Shown here: piece after piece, positions 1-6,126 of the stretch
Layout: each line of letters starts with the position of its first letter
Position numbering within the stretch: position 1 is the first letter of the stretch
Origin: Cellvibrionaceae bacterium
GTDB taxonomy: Bacteria > Pseudomonadota > Gammaproteobacteria > Pseudomonadales > Cellvibrionaceae
Reading direction: 5' to 3'
DNA: 13,913 bases
Assembly (NCBI GenBank): GCA_025800435.1
Contig: JAOXRV010000504.1
Coordinates: 1 to 13,913 of the forward strand
Notes under the pieces: generated by a model
Databases searched by the model: none
Told to the model about the DNA's origin: nothing
Seen by the model: only the letters and a program-made list of their open reading frames with translations
Translations under genes and position numbers: made by a program

Positions 1-9
1 TTCCGATCT
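1..9. other. Probable Illumina adapter remnant at the sequence edge
   Basis: The first nine bases, TTCCGATCT, are identical to the 3' end of the common Illumina adapter. They replace codons of ppa that are normally conserved (HFFE in the family, HRSE here). Seen: exact base identity and a protein mismatch that starts exactly at base 9. Inferred: untrimmed adapter at a contig end rather than genomic DNA. Confidence 0.72.
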
Positions 10-420
10 GTGCTCGATCTGCTTGATCAGCAGGGCGGGCAGGTCGCCAATTTCCTGTACATCGTCGTACAGCTTGGTCAGCTTGGTGTGGGGTACCGCC
101 AGTAATTTGGCGTCTGGGCCAGACTCGTCGGTCATATTCAATACGCCGATAGGGCGGCTGCGGATAACCGCGCCGGGCATTACCGGGTAGGGGCTTACCA
201 CCAGCACATCCAGCGGGTCGCCGTCCTCAGACAGGGTGGCGGGGATAAAGCCGTAGTTGGCGGGGTAGAACATGGGGGTGGCGACAAAACGGTCAACAAA
301 TACCGCGTCGGCATCCTTTTCAACTTCATATTTGATGGGGTCGGCATTGGCCGGAATTTCGATGATCACATTGATATCGTTGGGCAGGTCCTGACCCGCG
401 GGGATTTTGTCGAAGCTCAT
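1..420 (-). CDS. ppa: Inorganic pyrophosphatase, family I, 3' end missing
   Basis: Soluble cytoplasmic enzyme that hydrolyses pyrophosphate to two phosphates with Mg2+, pulling biosynthetic reactions forward. The first 140 codons are present; the bacterial family is usually about 175 residues, so the C-terminus lies outside the window. The signature DGDPLDV covers residues 66-72, with the metal-binding aspartates D66, D68 and D71. The other expected active-site residues are visible, each one position later than in the E. coli enzyme: E21, K30, E32, R44, Y52, Y56, D98, D103 and K105. The start ATG is the complement of 418-420; the ribosome site is weak. After residue H137 the family normally continues with FFE and then a Tyr-Lys pair. 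Here the last three residues read RSE, encoded by what looks like adapter sequence, so they should not be trusted. Identification is very secure. Confidence 0.96.
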   Translation of the reverse strand, partial: MSFDKIPAGQDLPNDINVIIEIPANADPIKYEVEKDADAVFVDRFVATPMFYPANYGFIPATLSEDGDPLDVLVVSPYPVMPGAVIRSRPIGVLNMTDESGPDAKLLAVPHTKLTKLYDDVQEIGDLPALLIKQIEHRSE

Positions 421-466
421 GGTGCTGCTCTGTAGTTGAGAATGATAAGGTTAAAGTTTGGCGCGG

Positions 467-494
467 ATTATATACGCCAGCCCTAGGCTCTGGC
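467..494 (-). promoter_or_regulatory. Candidate ppa promoter: TATAAT -10 with a dyad just upstream
   Basis: On the minus strand a perfect TATAAT lies at 472-467, 47 bases before the ppa start codon. No good TTGACA box is found 16-18 bases further upstream. That zone instead holds an inverted repeat, GCCAG (476-480), nine bases, CTGGC (490-494), flanked by TATA-rich sequence on both sides. An activator or repressor bound to the dyad could make up for the missing -35 box. The -10 assignment is reasonable; the operator is a guess. Confidence 0.4.
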
Positions 495-602
495 TATATA
501 GATTAAGGTTTAGGCGTTTTATTGGATTGTGAGAATTTTGGGAGGGCTTGGGCGGCCTATGGCGATAGATTAGGCTCTAAGGGCCCCGCTGAGCATCACC
601 GA

Positions 603-621
603 GTTATTCAGAGGTGCCCTA
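603..621 (+). repeat. 19-nt dispersed motif, copy 1
   Basis: GTTATTCAGAGGTGCCCTA recurs at 9862-9880 with a single C-to-T difference. This copy lies 22 bases before the msrA start codon, in the expected leader. Its GCCCT end can pair with AGGGC at 579-583. The function is unknown: it may be a family of short intergenic repeats or a regulatory site. Confidence 0.55.
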
Positions 622-642
622 AGCAATGAATGAGGAATAACC

Positions 643-1269
643 ATGGGTAGTTACAAGACCAAGGCTCAACTAGCACTGGCAGTACTGGTACTTTTGGGTG
701 GGCATACCAATAGCCTTGCCCAGGCCGAAGAGGCCACCGCGACCTTTGCCGCCGGTTGTTTCTGGTGTTTAGAGCCCCCTTTTGACAAGCTCGATGGGGT
801 GCTTAGCACCACCTCGGGCTATATTGGGGGCCACCGGGATAAGCCAACTTATAAGCAGGTCTCCGCCGGCAGCACCGGCCACACTGAGGCGGTACAGATC
901 AAATATGACCCCAGCCGGGTCAGTTACGCCGAGCTGTTGCAGGTATTTTGGCGCAATGTGGACCCCTTTGACGGCAAGGGTCAGTTCTGTGACAAGGGCA
1001 GTCAATACCGGCCGGGTATTTTTTATCACGATGCGGCCCAGCAACAGGCCGCCTGGGATAGTGCTCGGCAACTCAAACAGGGTTATTTAAAAACCGCCTT
1101 AGAAAAGGGCCAAAAGCTTGTGGTAGAAATCACCCAGGCCAGCACTTTCTATCCGGCCGAGGCCTATCACCAGGATTACTACCAGCGCAACCCAGTGCGC
1201 TATAAATACTACCGTTATCGCTGTGGGCGGGATAAGCGTTTAGAGCAGGTTTGGGGTTCTGGTAGATAG
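643..1269 (+). CDS. msrA: Peptide-methionine (S)-S-oxide reductase, exported
   Basis: Repairs oxidised proteins by reducing the S epimer of methionine sulfoxide. The family core starts around residue 33, with the motif GCFWC at 38-42; C39 is the expected catalytic nucleophile. C42, C116 and C194 are available to resolve the sulfenic acid. GHTEAVQ (79-85), the central DPFDGKGQFCDKGSQYR segment and the terminal YHQDYYQRNP (175-184) are typical of MsrA. Residues 1-28 have a basic start (K5, K7), a hydrophobic stretch at 9-20 and a likely cleavage after SLAQA, so this is probably a periplasmic form, unlike the usual cytoplasmic MsrA. GAGGAA about 7 bases before the ATG supports the start. It is a single gene, divergent from ppa and convergent with the phosphofructokinase gene. 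Confidence 0.94.
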   Translation: MGSYKTKAQLALAVLVLLGGHTNSLAQAEEATATFAAGCFWCLEPPFDKLDGVLSTTSGYIGGHRDKPTYKQVSAGSTGHTEAVQIKYDPSRVSYAELLQVFWRNVDPFDGKGQFCDKGSQYRPGIFYHDAAQQQAAWDSARQLKQGYLKTALEKGQKLVVEITQASTFYPAEAYHQDYYQRNPVRYKYYRYRCGRDKRLEQVWGSGR

Positions 1270-1282
1270 GGGGTTTTTCCGC

Positions 1283-1396
1283 GAGCCCAGTGGTGGGGGT
1301 AAGGGTTTTGGGGAACGCATAAACCCATCCCTGGGGCTCTCGTCCGCCATCCCTGGCTCCCAAGCCCCCAAAACCCTTACCCCCACCACTGGGCTC
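1283..1396. repeat. Large perfect inverted repeat (31-bp arms, 52-nt spacer)
   Basis: Arm 1283-1313 (begins GAGCCCAGTGG) is the exact reverse complement of arm 1366-1396. The spacer 1314-1365 holds two copies of CCATCCCTGG (1325-1334 and 1347-1356), 22 bases apart. It sits between the convergent ends of msrA and the phosphofructokinase gene. Transcripts from either side would fold into a very stable stem, so it could act as a two-way transcription barrier or mRNA end protector. Neither side has the U-run of a standard intrinsic terminator. The form suits a MITE-like or palindromic intergenic repeat; no terminal target duplication is evident. Confidence 0.9.
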
Positions 1397-1486
1397 TCAC
1401 ATTGTGCAAAATTTATAATCTTACAGGTACAAATATGTGCTTGTAGACTGTTACGCTGACTCCTGTGAGGGATTTTGGAGTGGGGC

Positions 1487-2746
1487 TTAAACCTTAAACT
1501 TCTTCTTCAGCTTCTTTTCCACCATCACTTTTTTCAAGGTGGCGTACTGGGGCATGCCGTTTTTATATTCGGGGTAGTCTTCGCCCTGAATCAGCGGCAG
1601 CAGGTAGTCGCGGCCGGCCTCGCTAATGCCAAAGCCATCTTTGCTGATATAGTTGCGCGGCATCATCTTCTCGACATTGGCTACCTGGTCTAAAGGTGCC
1701 TCGCCGATGCTCCATTTATACTTCTTGCCCTTGCCGCGAATAATCGCGGGCATCACGGCGTTTTTACCGGCTATCGCCATCTCAACCGCGGCCTTGCCCA
1801 CCGCGTAGGCCTGCTCCACATCGGTGGCAGAGGCAATGTGCCGGGCGGCGCGCTGTAGGTAGTCGGCCAGGGCCCAGTGGTATTTATAACCCAGCTCGTC
1901 TTTTACCATCTGCGCCAGGGTGGGGGCTACGCCGCCGAGCTGCTTGTGGCCAAAGGCGTCGGTGGTGCCGGCGTCGGCCAAAAAGCTGCCGTCTTTATAG
2001 GCGGCGCCTTCGGAGGCGACAATGGCACAAAAGCCATATTTTTTAACGCACTGCTTAACTTTGCGCAAAAACTTTTCTTTGTTAAAGGCAATTTCCGGGA
2101 ACAGGATAATATGGGGCGAGTCGCCCTCGTTCTCGGCGGCCAGGCCGCCGGCGGCGGCAATCCAGCCCGCGTGGCGGCCCATTACCTCAAGAATAAATAC
2201 CTTGGTCGAGGTCTCGCACATAGAGGCCACATCCAGACCGGCTTCTTTAATCGATACCGCCACATACTTGGCGACCGAGCCAAAACCTGGGCTGTTGTCG
2301 GTAATGGGCAGGTCATTGTCCACGGTTTTGGGCACGTGAATGGCCTGAATGGGGTAGCCCATTGTTTCCGACAGCTGGGAAATCTTTAAGCAGGTGTCGG
2401 CGGAGTCGCCGCCGCCATTGTAAAAAAAGTAGCCGATATTGTGGGCCTTAAATACCTCGATCAGACGCTCGTACTCGGCCCGGTTTTGCTCCAGGCTCTT
2501 GAGCTTATAGCGGCAGGAGCCAAAGGCGCCGGAGGGGGTGTGGCGCAGGGCGGCGATGGTCTTGGCGCTCTCTTTGCTGGTGTCGATCAACTCTTCGCGC
2601 AGGGCTCCTATAATTCCATTATTGCCTGCGTAGACTTTGCCGATTTGCTTGCTGGCGCGGGCGGTTTCGATAACCCCGCAAGCGCTGGCATTAATAACGG
2701 CGGTAACACCGCCCGACTGGGCGTAAAAGGCATTCTTTTTTGCCAT
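1487..2746 (-). CDS. pfp: Pyrophosphate-dependent 6-phosphofructokinase
   Basis: Cytoplasmic glycolytic enzyme interconverting fructose 6-phosphate and fructose 1,6-bisphosphate with PPi as phosphoryl donor. The fold is that of the PfkA superfamily: an N-terminal SGGVTAVINA loop (11-20), GGGDS at 111-115, PKTVDND at 139-145 and MGRHAGW at 189-195. Lysine in PKTVDND replaces the glycine of ATP enzymes (PGTIDND), and D114 occupies the position that is glycine in ATP enzymes; both mark PPi use. The sugar-phosphate catalytic aspartates of TVDND are intact. The 419-residue length fits the long PPi-dependent clade. The start is supported by GAGAGAAG just upstream. It is a single gene, divergent from mpl. 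In PPi-using methylotrophs and marine bacteria this enzyme works in both glycolytic and gluconeogenic directions, and the same is likely here. Confidence 0.93.
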   Translation of the reverse strand: MAKKNAFYAQSGGVTAVINASACGVIETARASKQIGKVYAGNNGIIGALREELIDTSKESAKTIAALRHTPSGAFGSCRYKLKSLEQNRAEYERLIEVFKAHNIGYFFYNGGGDSADTCLKISQLSETMGYPIQAIHVPKTVDNDLPITDNSPGFGSVAKYVAVSIKEAGLDVASMCETSTKVFILEVMGRHAGWIAAAGGLAAENEGDSPHIILFPEIAFNKEKFLRKVKQCVKKYGFCAIVASEGAAYKDGSFLADAGTTDAFGHKQLGGVAPTLAQMVKDELGYKYHWALADYLQRAARHIASATDVEQAYAVGKAAVEMAIAGKNAVMPAIIRGKGKKYKWSIGEAPLDQVANVEKMMPRNYISKDGFGISEAGRDYLLPLIQGEDYPEYKNGMPQYATLKKVMVEKKLKKKFKV

Positions 2747-2918
2747 TGGCTTCTCTCAAGTTGGTTTTTGATGAAAAATACGGAGCAGTACACATCCATG
2801 TTCTCGTCGGCGCGATGCCAACGGCGCGCATGATACTGTAAACTGCTCATAATTGCATCGACATATAGATTAACAGCAGGGCGGGCCGGCGGTGGCTTAA
2901 GGGGTTTTAGAGGTTTTT

Positions 2919-4268
2919 ATGCATATTCATTTTTTGGGCATTTGCGGCACCTTTATGGGCAGCCTGGCCCAGCTGGCCAAGGCCCTGGGGCACCGGGTTA
3001 GTGGTAGCGATGCCAATGTCTACCCGCCCATGAGTACCCAGCTTGAGCAGGCCGGCATCACCCTGCACGAGGGTTACGACGCCAGTGTGCTGGAGCCGGC
3101 GCCGGATCTGGTGATTGTCGGCAATGCCATGTCCCGGGGCAACCCGGCGGTGGAGGCGCTGCTCAATAAGCGCCTGCCCTATTGCTCTGGGCCCCAGTGG
3201 CTGTGCGATGAGGTGCTTAGCAAACGCTGGGTGCTGGCGGTATCGGGCACCCATGGCAAAACCAGCACCAGCTCTATGTTGGCCTGGATTTTAGAGTACG
3301 CCGGTTTTAAGCCCGGCTTTTTAATCGGCGGTGTGCCGGCTAACTTTTCTGTATCGGCGCGCTTGGGCGAGTCGGATTTTTTTGTGATTGAGGCCGATGA
3401 ATACGACACCGCTTTTTTCGATAAGCGCTCAAAGTTTTTGCATTACCGCCCCCAGACCTTATTAATTAATAACCTCGAATACGACCATGCGGATATCTTC
3501 CCAGATCTGGCCGCCATTCAAACCCAGTTTCAGCATTTAATTCGCACCGTGCCCGGGCTGGGCTTGGTGCTGCACCCAGTTGGCAACCAAGCCATTGACG
3601 AAGTGCTGGATAAGGGCCTGTGGTGCGAGCGGCAGGGCTTGGGTAGCGACTGGTTGAGCGAATCGCTCAATGCCGATGGCAGCCGCTTTAAAGTGCGCGA
3701 CCCGGACGCGAACTGGGCCGAGGTAAGTTGGGGCTTGAACGGTGAGCACAATATCGCCAACGGCATGGGCGCGATCGCCGCCGCCCGCCATGTCGGGGTT
3801 GAGCTGGCGACAGCGGCGGCGGCCCTGGGCGAGTTTAAAGGCATTAAGCGGCGCTTGGAGCTACTGGGTGAGGCGGCCGGGGTAAAAGTTTACGACGATT
3901 TTGCCCACCACCCCACCGCCATTGCCACCACCCTGGAGGGGATGCGGGCCAAGGTCGGGCAGGCGCCGTTAATTGCAGTGCTGGAGCCGCGCTCCAATAC
4001 CATGAAACTGGGGGTGCACAAGCAGACCCTATTCCAGGCCTGTAACAATGCGGATCAGGTGTTTTGCCTTGAACCGGAGGGGCTCAGTTGGTCGCTGCAG
4101 GGCCAGGCCGACAGCGTCGATACCGATATTCACATTGCCAGCAGTCACGAGACCCTGTTACAGCAGGTGTTGGCAGCGGCTGCGCCGGGCAGCCATATTG
4201 TTATTATGAGCAATGGCGGCTTTGGCGGCATTCACCAAAAACTTTTGGAGCGTTTACAGCATGGCTGA
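2919..4268 (+). CDS. mpl: UDP-MurNAc:L-Ala-gamma-D-Glu-meso-DAP ligase (murein recycling)
   Basis: Cytoplasmic Mur-family ligase that joins the recovered murein tripeptide directly to UDP-MurNAc using ATP, short-cutting peptidoglycan recycling. The N-terminal Rossmann-like UDP-binding part starts with HFLGICGTFMGSLA (4-17). The ATP P-loop GTHGKTST is at 110-117. The Mpl-specific central block EADEYDTAFFDKRSKF is at 158-173, followed by NNLEYDHADIF (184-194). A YDDFAHHPTAI motif begins the C-terminal domain, where EPRSNTMKLG is also characteristic of Mpl. The length of 449 residues is normal for the family. The start ATG is followed at once by the conserved MHIHFLGICGTFMG; the upstream ribosome site is AGAGG. 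The gene overlaps ubiX by 8 nt, so the two are co-transcribed and probably translationally coupled, the same gene order I recall for Pseudomonas. Confidence 0.95.
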   Translation: MHIHFLGICGTFMGSLAQLAKALGHRVSGSDANVYPPMSTQLEQAGITLHEGYDASVLEPAPDLVIVGNAMSRGNPAVEALLNKRLPYCSGPQWLCDEVLSKRWVLAVSGTHGKTSTSSMLAWILEYAGFKPGFLIGGVPANFSVSARLGESDFFVIEADEYDTAFFDKRSKFLHYRPQTLLINNLEYDHADIFPDLAAIQTQFQHLIRTVPGLGLVLHPVGNQAIDEVLDKGLWCERQGLGSDWLSESLNADGSRFKVRDPDANWAEVSWGLNGEHNIANGMGAIAAARHVGVELATAAAALGEFKGIKRRLELLGEAAGVKVYDDFAHHPTAIATTLEGMRAKVGQAPLIAVLEPRSNTMKLGVHKQTLFQACNNADQVFCLEPEGLSWSLQGQADSVDTDIHIASSHETLLQQVLAAAAPGSHIVIMSNGGFGGIHQKLLERLQHG

Positions 4269-4878
4269 TCAGAATTACGCCAATACTATTACTGTGGCTA
4301 TTACCGGGGGCTCTGGGGTGCAGTATGCGCTGCGTTTATTGCAGTGTTTGCTGGGTGCAAACTGCCGGGTGAATTTAATGGTATCCGAGGCGGCCGGGGT
4401 GGTAATCCGCACCGAGACCGAGCTGGCCCTGCCCGAAGACGACGCCCAGTGGTCGCAGTTTTTTTGCCAGCATTACGGTGTCGACGACAAGCAGCTGCGC
4501 TTGTATAGCAAGCGCGATTGGTTTTCGCCGGTGGCCTCGGGCTCCAGTAAAACCGCGCCCATGGTCATCTGTCCGGCCAGTGGCGGTACCCTGTCGGCCA
4601 TCGCCTGTGGTGCCAGTAATAATTTAGTTGAGCGCGCTGCGGATGTGGTATTAAAAGAGCGTCAGCCTTTAATATTGGTGCCACGCGAAGCGCCTTACTC
4701 GGCCATTCACCTGGAAAATATGCTCAAGCTAACTCAGCTCGGCGCTTTGGTACTGCCCGCCAGCCCAGGCTTTTATCACCGGCCCCAGTCGATAGAAGAT
4801 ATGATCGATTTTATTGTGGCGCGTATCCTCGACCGGCTCGGCCTAGAGCAATCCTTAATGCCTCGCTGGGGTGATTAG
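4261..4878 (+). CDS. ubiX: Flavin prenyltransferase UbiX
   Basis: Joins dimethylallyl phosphate to FMN to make prenylated FMN, the cofactor of the UbiD decarboxylase in ubiquinone synthesis. The protein has 205 residues. The FMN-binding TGGSGVQYALRLL lies near the N-terminus, SGSSKTAPMVICPASGGTLSAIACG in the middle, and VPREAPYSAIHLENMLKL plus PASPGFYHRPQ in the C-terminal half, all hallmark UbiX segments. An in-frame ATG exists 48 bases upstream at 4213, inside mpl, but the start at 4261 gives the family's usual N-terminus and has GGAG at 4247-4250. It overlaps mpl by 8 nt. At its 3' end it overlaps the opposing hprA stop codon by 4 nt, so there is no room for a terminator between the two. 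No ubiD is present in the window. Confidence 0.95.
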   Translation: MADQNYANTITVAITGGSGVQYALRLLQCLLGANCRVNLMVSEAAGVVIRTETELALPEDDAQWSQFFCQHYGVDDKQLRLYSKRDWFSPVASGSSKTAPMVICPASGGTLSAIACGASNNLVERAADVVLKERQPLILVPREAPYSAIHLENMLKLTQLGALVLPASPGFYHRPQSIEDMIDFIVARILDRLGLEQSLMPRWGD

Positions 4879-5831
4879 TCCACTCGGTTGAGGCGACTGC
4901 CTGCCAAAAAAGCTTCGAGATTGCCAGCCATAATATTCACCAGGCGCTGGCGCGCCTCGCGTGAGGCCCAGGCCGAGTGGGGGCTTAGCAGCAGCCTTGG
5001 AATATCTTCGGCCAGGATCGGCAGCTCCGCCGGCGGCGGTTCTTGGCAGAGGGTGTCGAGCCCAGCGCCGCCCAGGTGGCCACCGCGCAAAGCCTCGATC
5101 AGTGCCGCTTCATCCACCAGCCCGCCTCTGGCGCAGTTAAGCAATAGTGCGCCGGTTTTCATTGTGGCCAGCTCAGCGGCGCCAATTAAATTCTCGGTGT
5201 CCGGGGTCAAGGGGCAGTGCAAGCTCAGCACATCGGCTTGGCTCAGAACTTGCCGAAACGGCAGTCGTCCGCCATCGGCCGCGCTGCCCGGACGCGCGCT
5301 TACTAAGATCTCCATGCCAAAGCTGCGGCCGATATTGGCCACCGCCTGACCAATGGCACCATAGCCGACAATGCCCAGTTTTTTGCCTTGCAGTTCTAGC
5401 ACCGGGTGGTCTAGCAGGCAGAAAAAGGGGCTGGCGCTCCAGCGGCCGTTGCGGGCATCGCGGTCGTAGGCTTTTAAATTGGTGGCCAGGGCCAAAATAA
5501 GTGCCCAGCAGTGTTGGGCCACGCTGGCTACGCCGTAGCCGGGCACATTGCAAACGGCGATACCACGGCTGGCAGCGGCTTTCAGATCGATATTGTTGGT
5601 ACCGGTAGCGGCGATCAAGATCAGCTTTAACTCGGGGCAGGCAGCCAAAATAGAATCATCTAAAATAACCTTATTACTGACGACTAACTGGGCTTGCTGG
5701 CAGCGTTCTAAGGTCTGCTTCGAGGTGGTGCTGGGGTAGCGGCGCCAGTGGCCGCAGTGGCCCAGCAGCTGGCTAAGGTCTAAGTCGCCGGGGCCGAGGC
5801 TGTCTTCATCTAATATCACAGCGTTGAGCAT
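4875..5831 (-). CDS. hprA: D-2-hydroxyacid dehydrogenase, hydroxypyruvate reductase type
   Basis: NAD(P)H-dependent reductase of 2-oxoacids; the closest family I recognise is HprA, glycerate dehydrogenase/hydroxypyruvate reductase, of serine and glyoxylate metabolism. The N-terminal substrate domain carries ATGTNNIDL (75-83) and GYGVASVAQH (98-107). The nucleotide-binding domain has GYGAIG (156-161) with the GxGxxG pattern. The catalytic set is R235 (in NCARGGLVDE), E264 and H285 (in LSPHSAWAS). The 318-residue length is standard. The start ATG (complement of 5829-5831) has AAGGAC a few bases upstream. It stands alone, tail to tail with ubiX and divergent from the exporter gene. The family assignment is firm, but the exact substrate (hydroxypyruvate, glyoxylate or another 2-oxoacid) cannot be read from the sequence. 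Confidence 0.87.
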   Translation of the reverse strand: MLNAVILDEDSLGPGDLDLSQLLGHCGHWRRYPSTTSKQTLERCQQAQLVVSNKVILDDSILAACPELKLILIAATGTNNIDLKAAASRGIAVCNVPGYGVASVAQHCWALILALATNLKAYDRDARNGRWSASPFFCLLDHPVLELQGKKLGIVGYGAIGQAVANIGRSFGMEILVSARPGSAADGGRLPFRQVLSQADVLSLHCPLTPDTENLIGAAELATMKTGALLLNCARGGLVDEAALIEALRGGHLGGAGLDTLCQEPPPAELPILAEDIPRLLLSPHSAWASREARQRLVNIMAGNLEAFLAGSRLNRVD

Positions 5832-6011
5832 GGGTCGTCCTTATGGGTAAGCCGTTGTAATGGAAGGCTGCTTATCTAAGCTCTATTGTCTGGTTTTCTA
5901 AGCGCCAAGTCAGCCCTTGGGCTGGATATATATGTAAAGATGGGTCAAATGCTGGGGCAAATTAGTCTCTCGGGCAGCCAAGTGCCCGGTAAGTGCGCTA
6001 TTATGAGGCGT

Positions 6012-6041
6012 TTAGCAGGGGTTGGGGCAAGCGCCGATAAT
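6012..6041 (+). promoter_or_regulatory. Candidate sigma70-like promoter of the exporter-xrtH operon
   Basis: The 295-nt divergent gap 5832-6126 contains TTAGCA (6012-6017) and GATAAT (6036-6041) separated by 18 bases. These match 4/6 and 5/6 of the sigma70 boxes. The transcript would carry a leader of about 80 nt that includes the direct repeats at 6078-6116. The rest of the gap contains no credible gene. Assignment is tentative. Confidence 0.35.
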
Positions 6042-6077
6042 ACCCCCCGGCTGTCGACCCTGATGGGTGCCGGTTTT

Positions 6078-6116
6078 GAGTTAGTTCAGAGTTAATAAAG
6101 AGTTAGTTGAGAGTTA
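6078..6116 (+). repeat. Pair of 17-nt direct repeats before the exporter gene
   Basis: GAGTTAGTTCAGAGTTA (6078-6094) is repeated at 6100-6116 with one change (C to G at position 10), a period of 22 bases or about two helical turns. Within each unit GAGTTA also recurs. The second copy ends next to the ribosome site AGGAAGG (6116-6122). It could be a regulator-binding site or a translational element; it could also be a simple duplication. Confidence 0.6.
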
Positions 6117-6126
6117 GGAAGGTTAA

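Noticed and set aside
496..506. 11-base AT-rich match between the ppa-msrA gap and the pfp-mpl gap (2863-2873)
   Set aside because: Short and low in complexity; likely chance similarity of AT-rich promoter regions.
1877..2389. 170-codon open frame antisense to the phosphofructokinase gene
   Set aside because: A shadow frame opposite conserved catalytic motifs, with no domain similarity of its own.
4213..4260. Upstream in-frame start of ubiX giving 16 extra residues
   Set aside because: The extra residues lie wholly inside mpl and have no family similarity; the ATG at 4261 has a proper ribosome site and the expected N-terminus.
5886..6095. 69-codon open frame with a TTG start in the gap before the exporter gene
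   Set aside because: No ribosome-binding site, no recognisable domain, and it runs through the candidate promoter. It is most likely chance.
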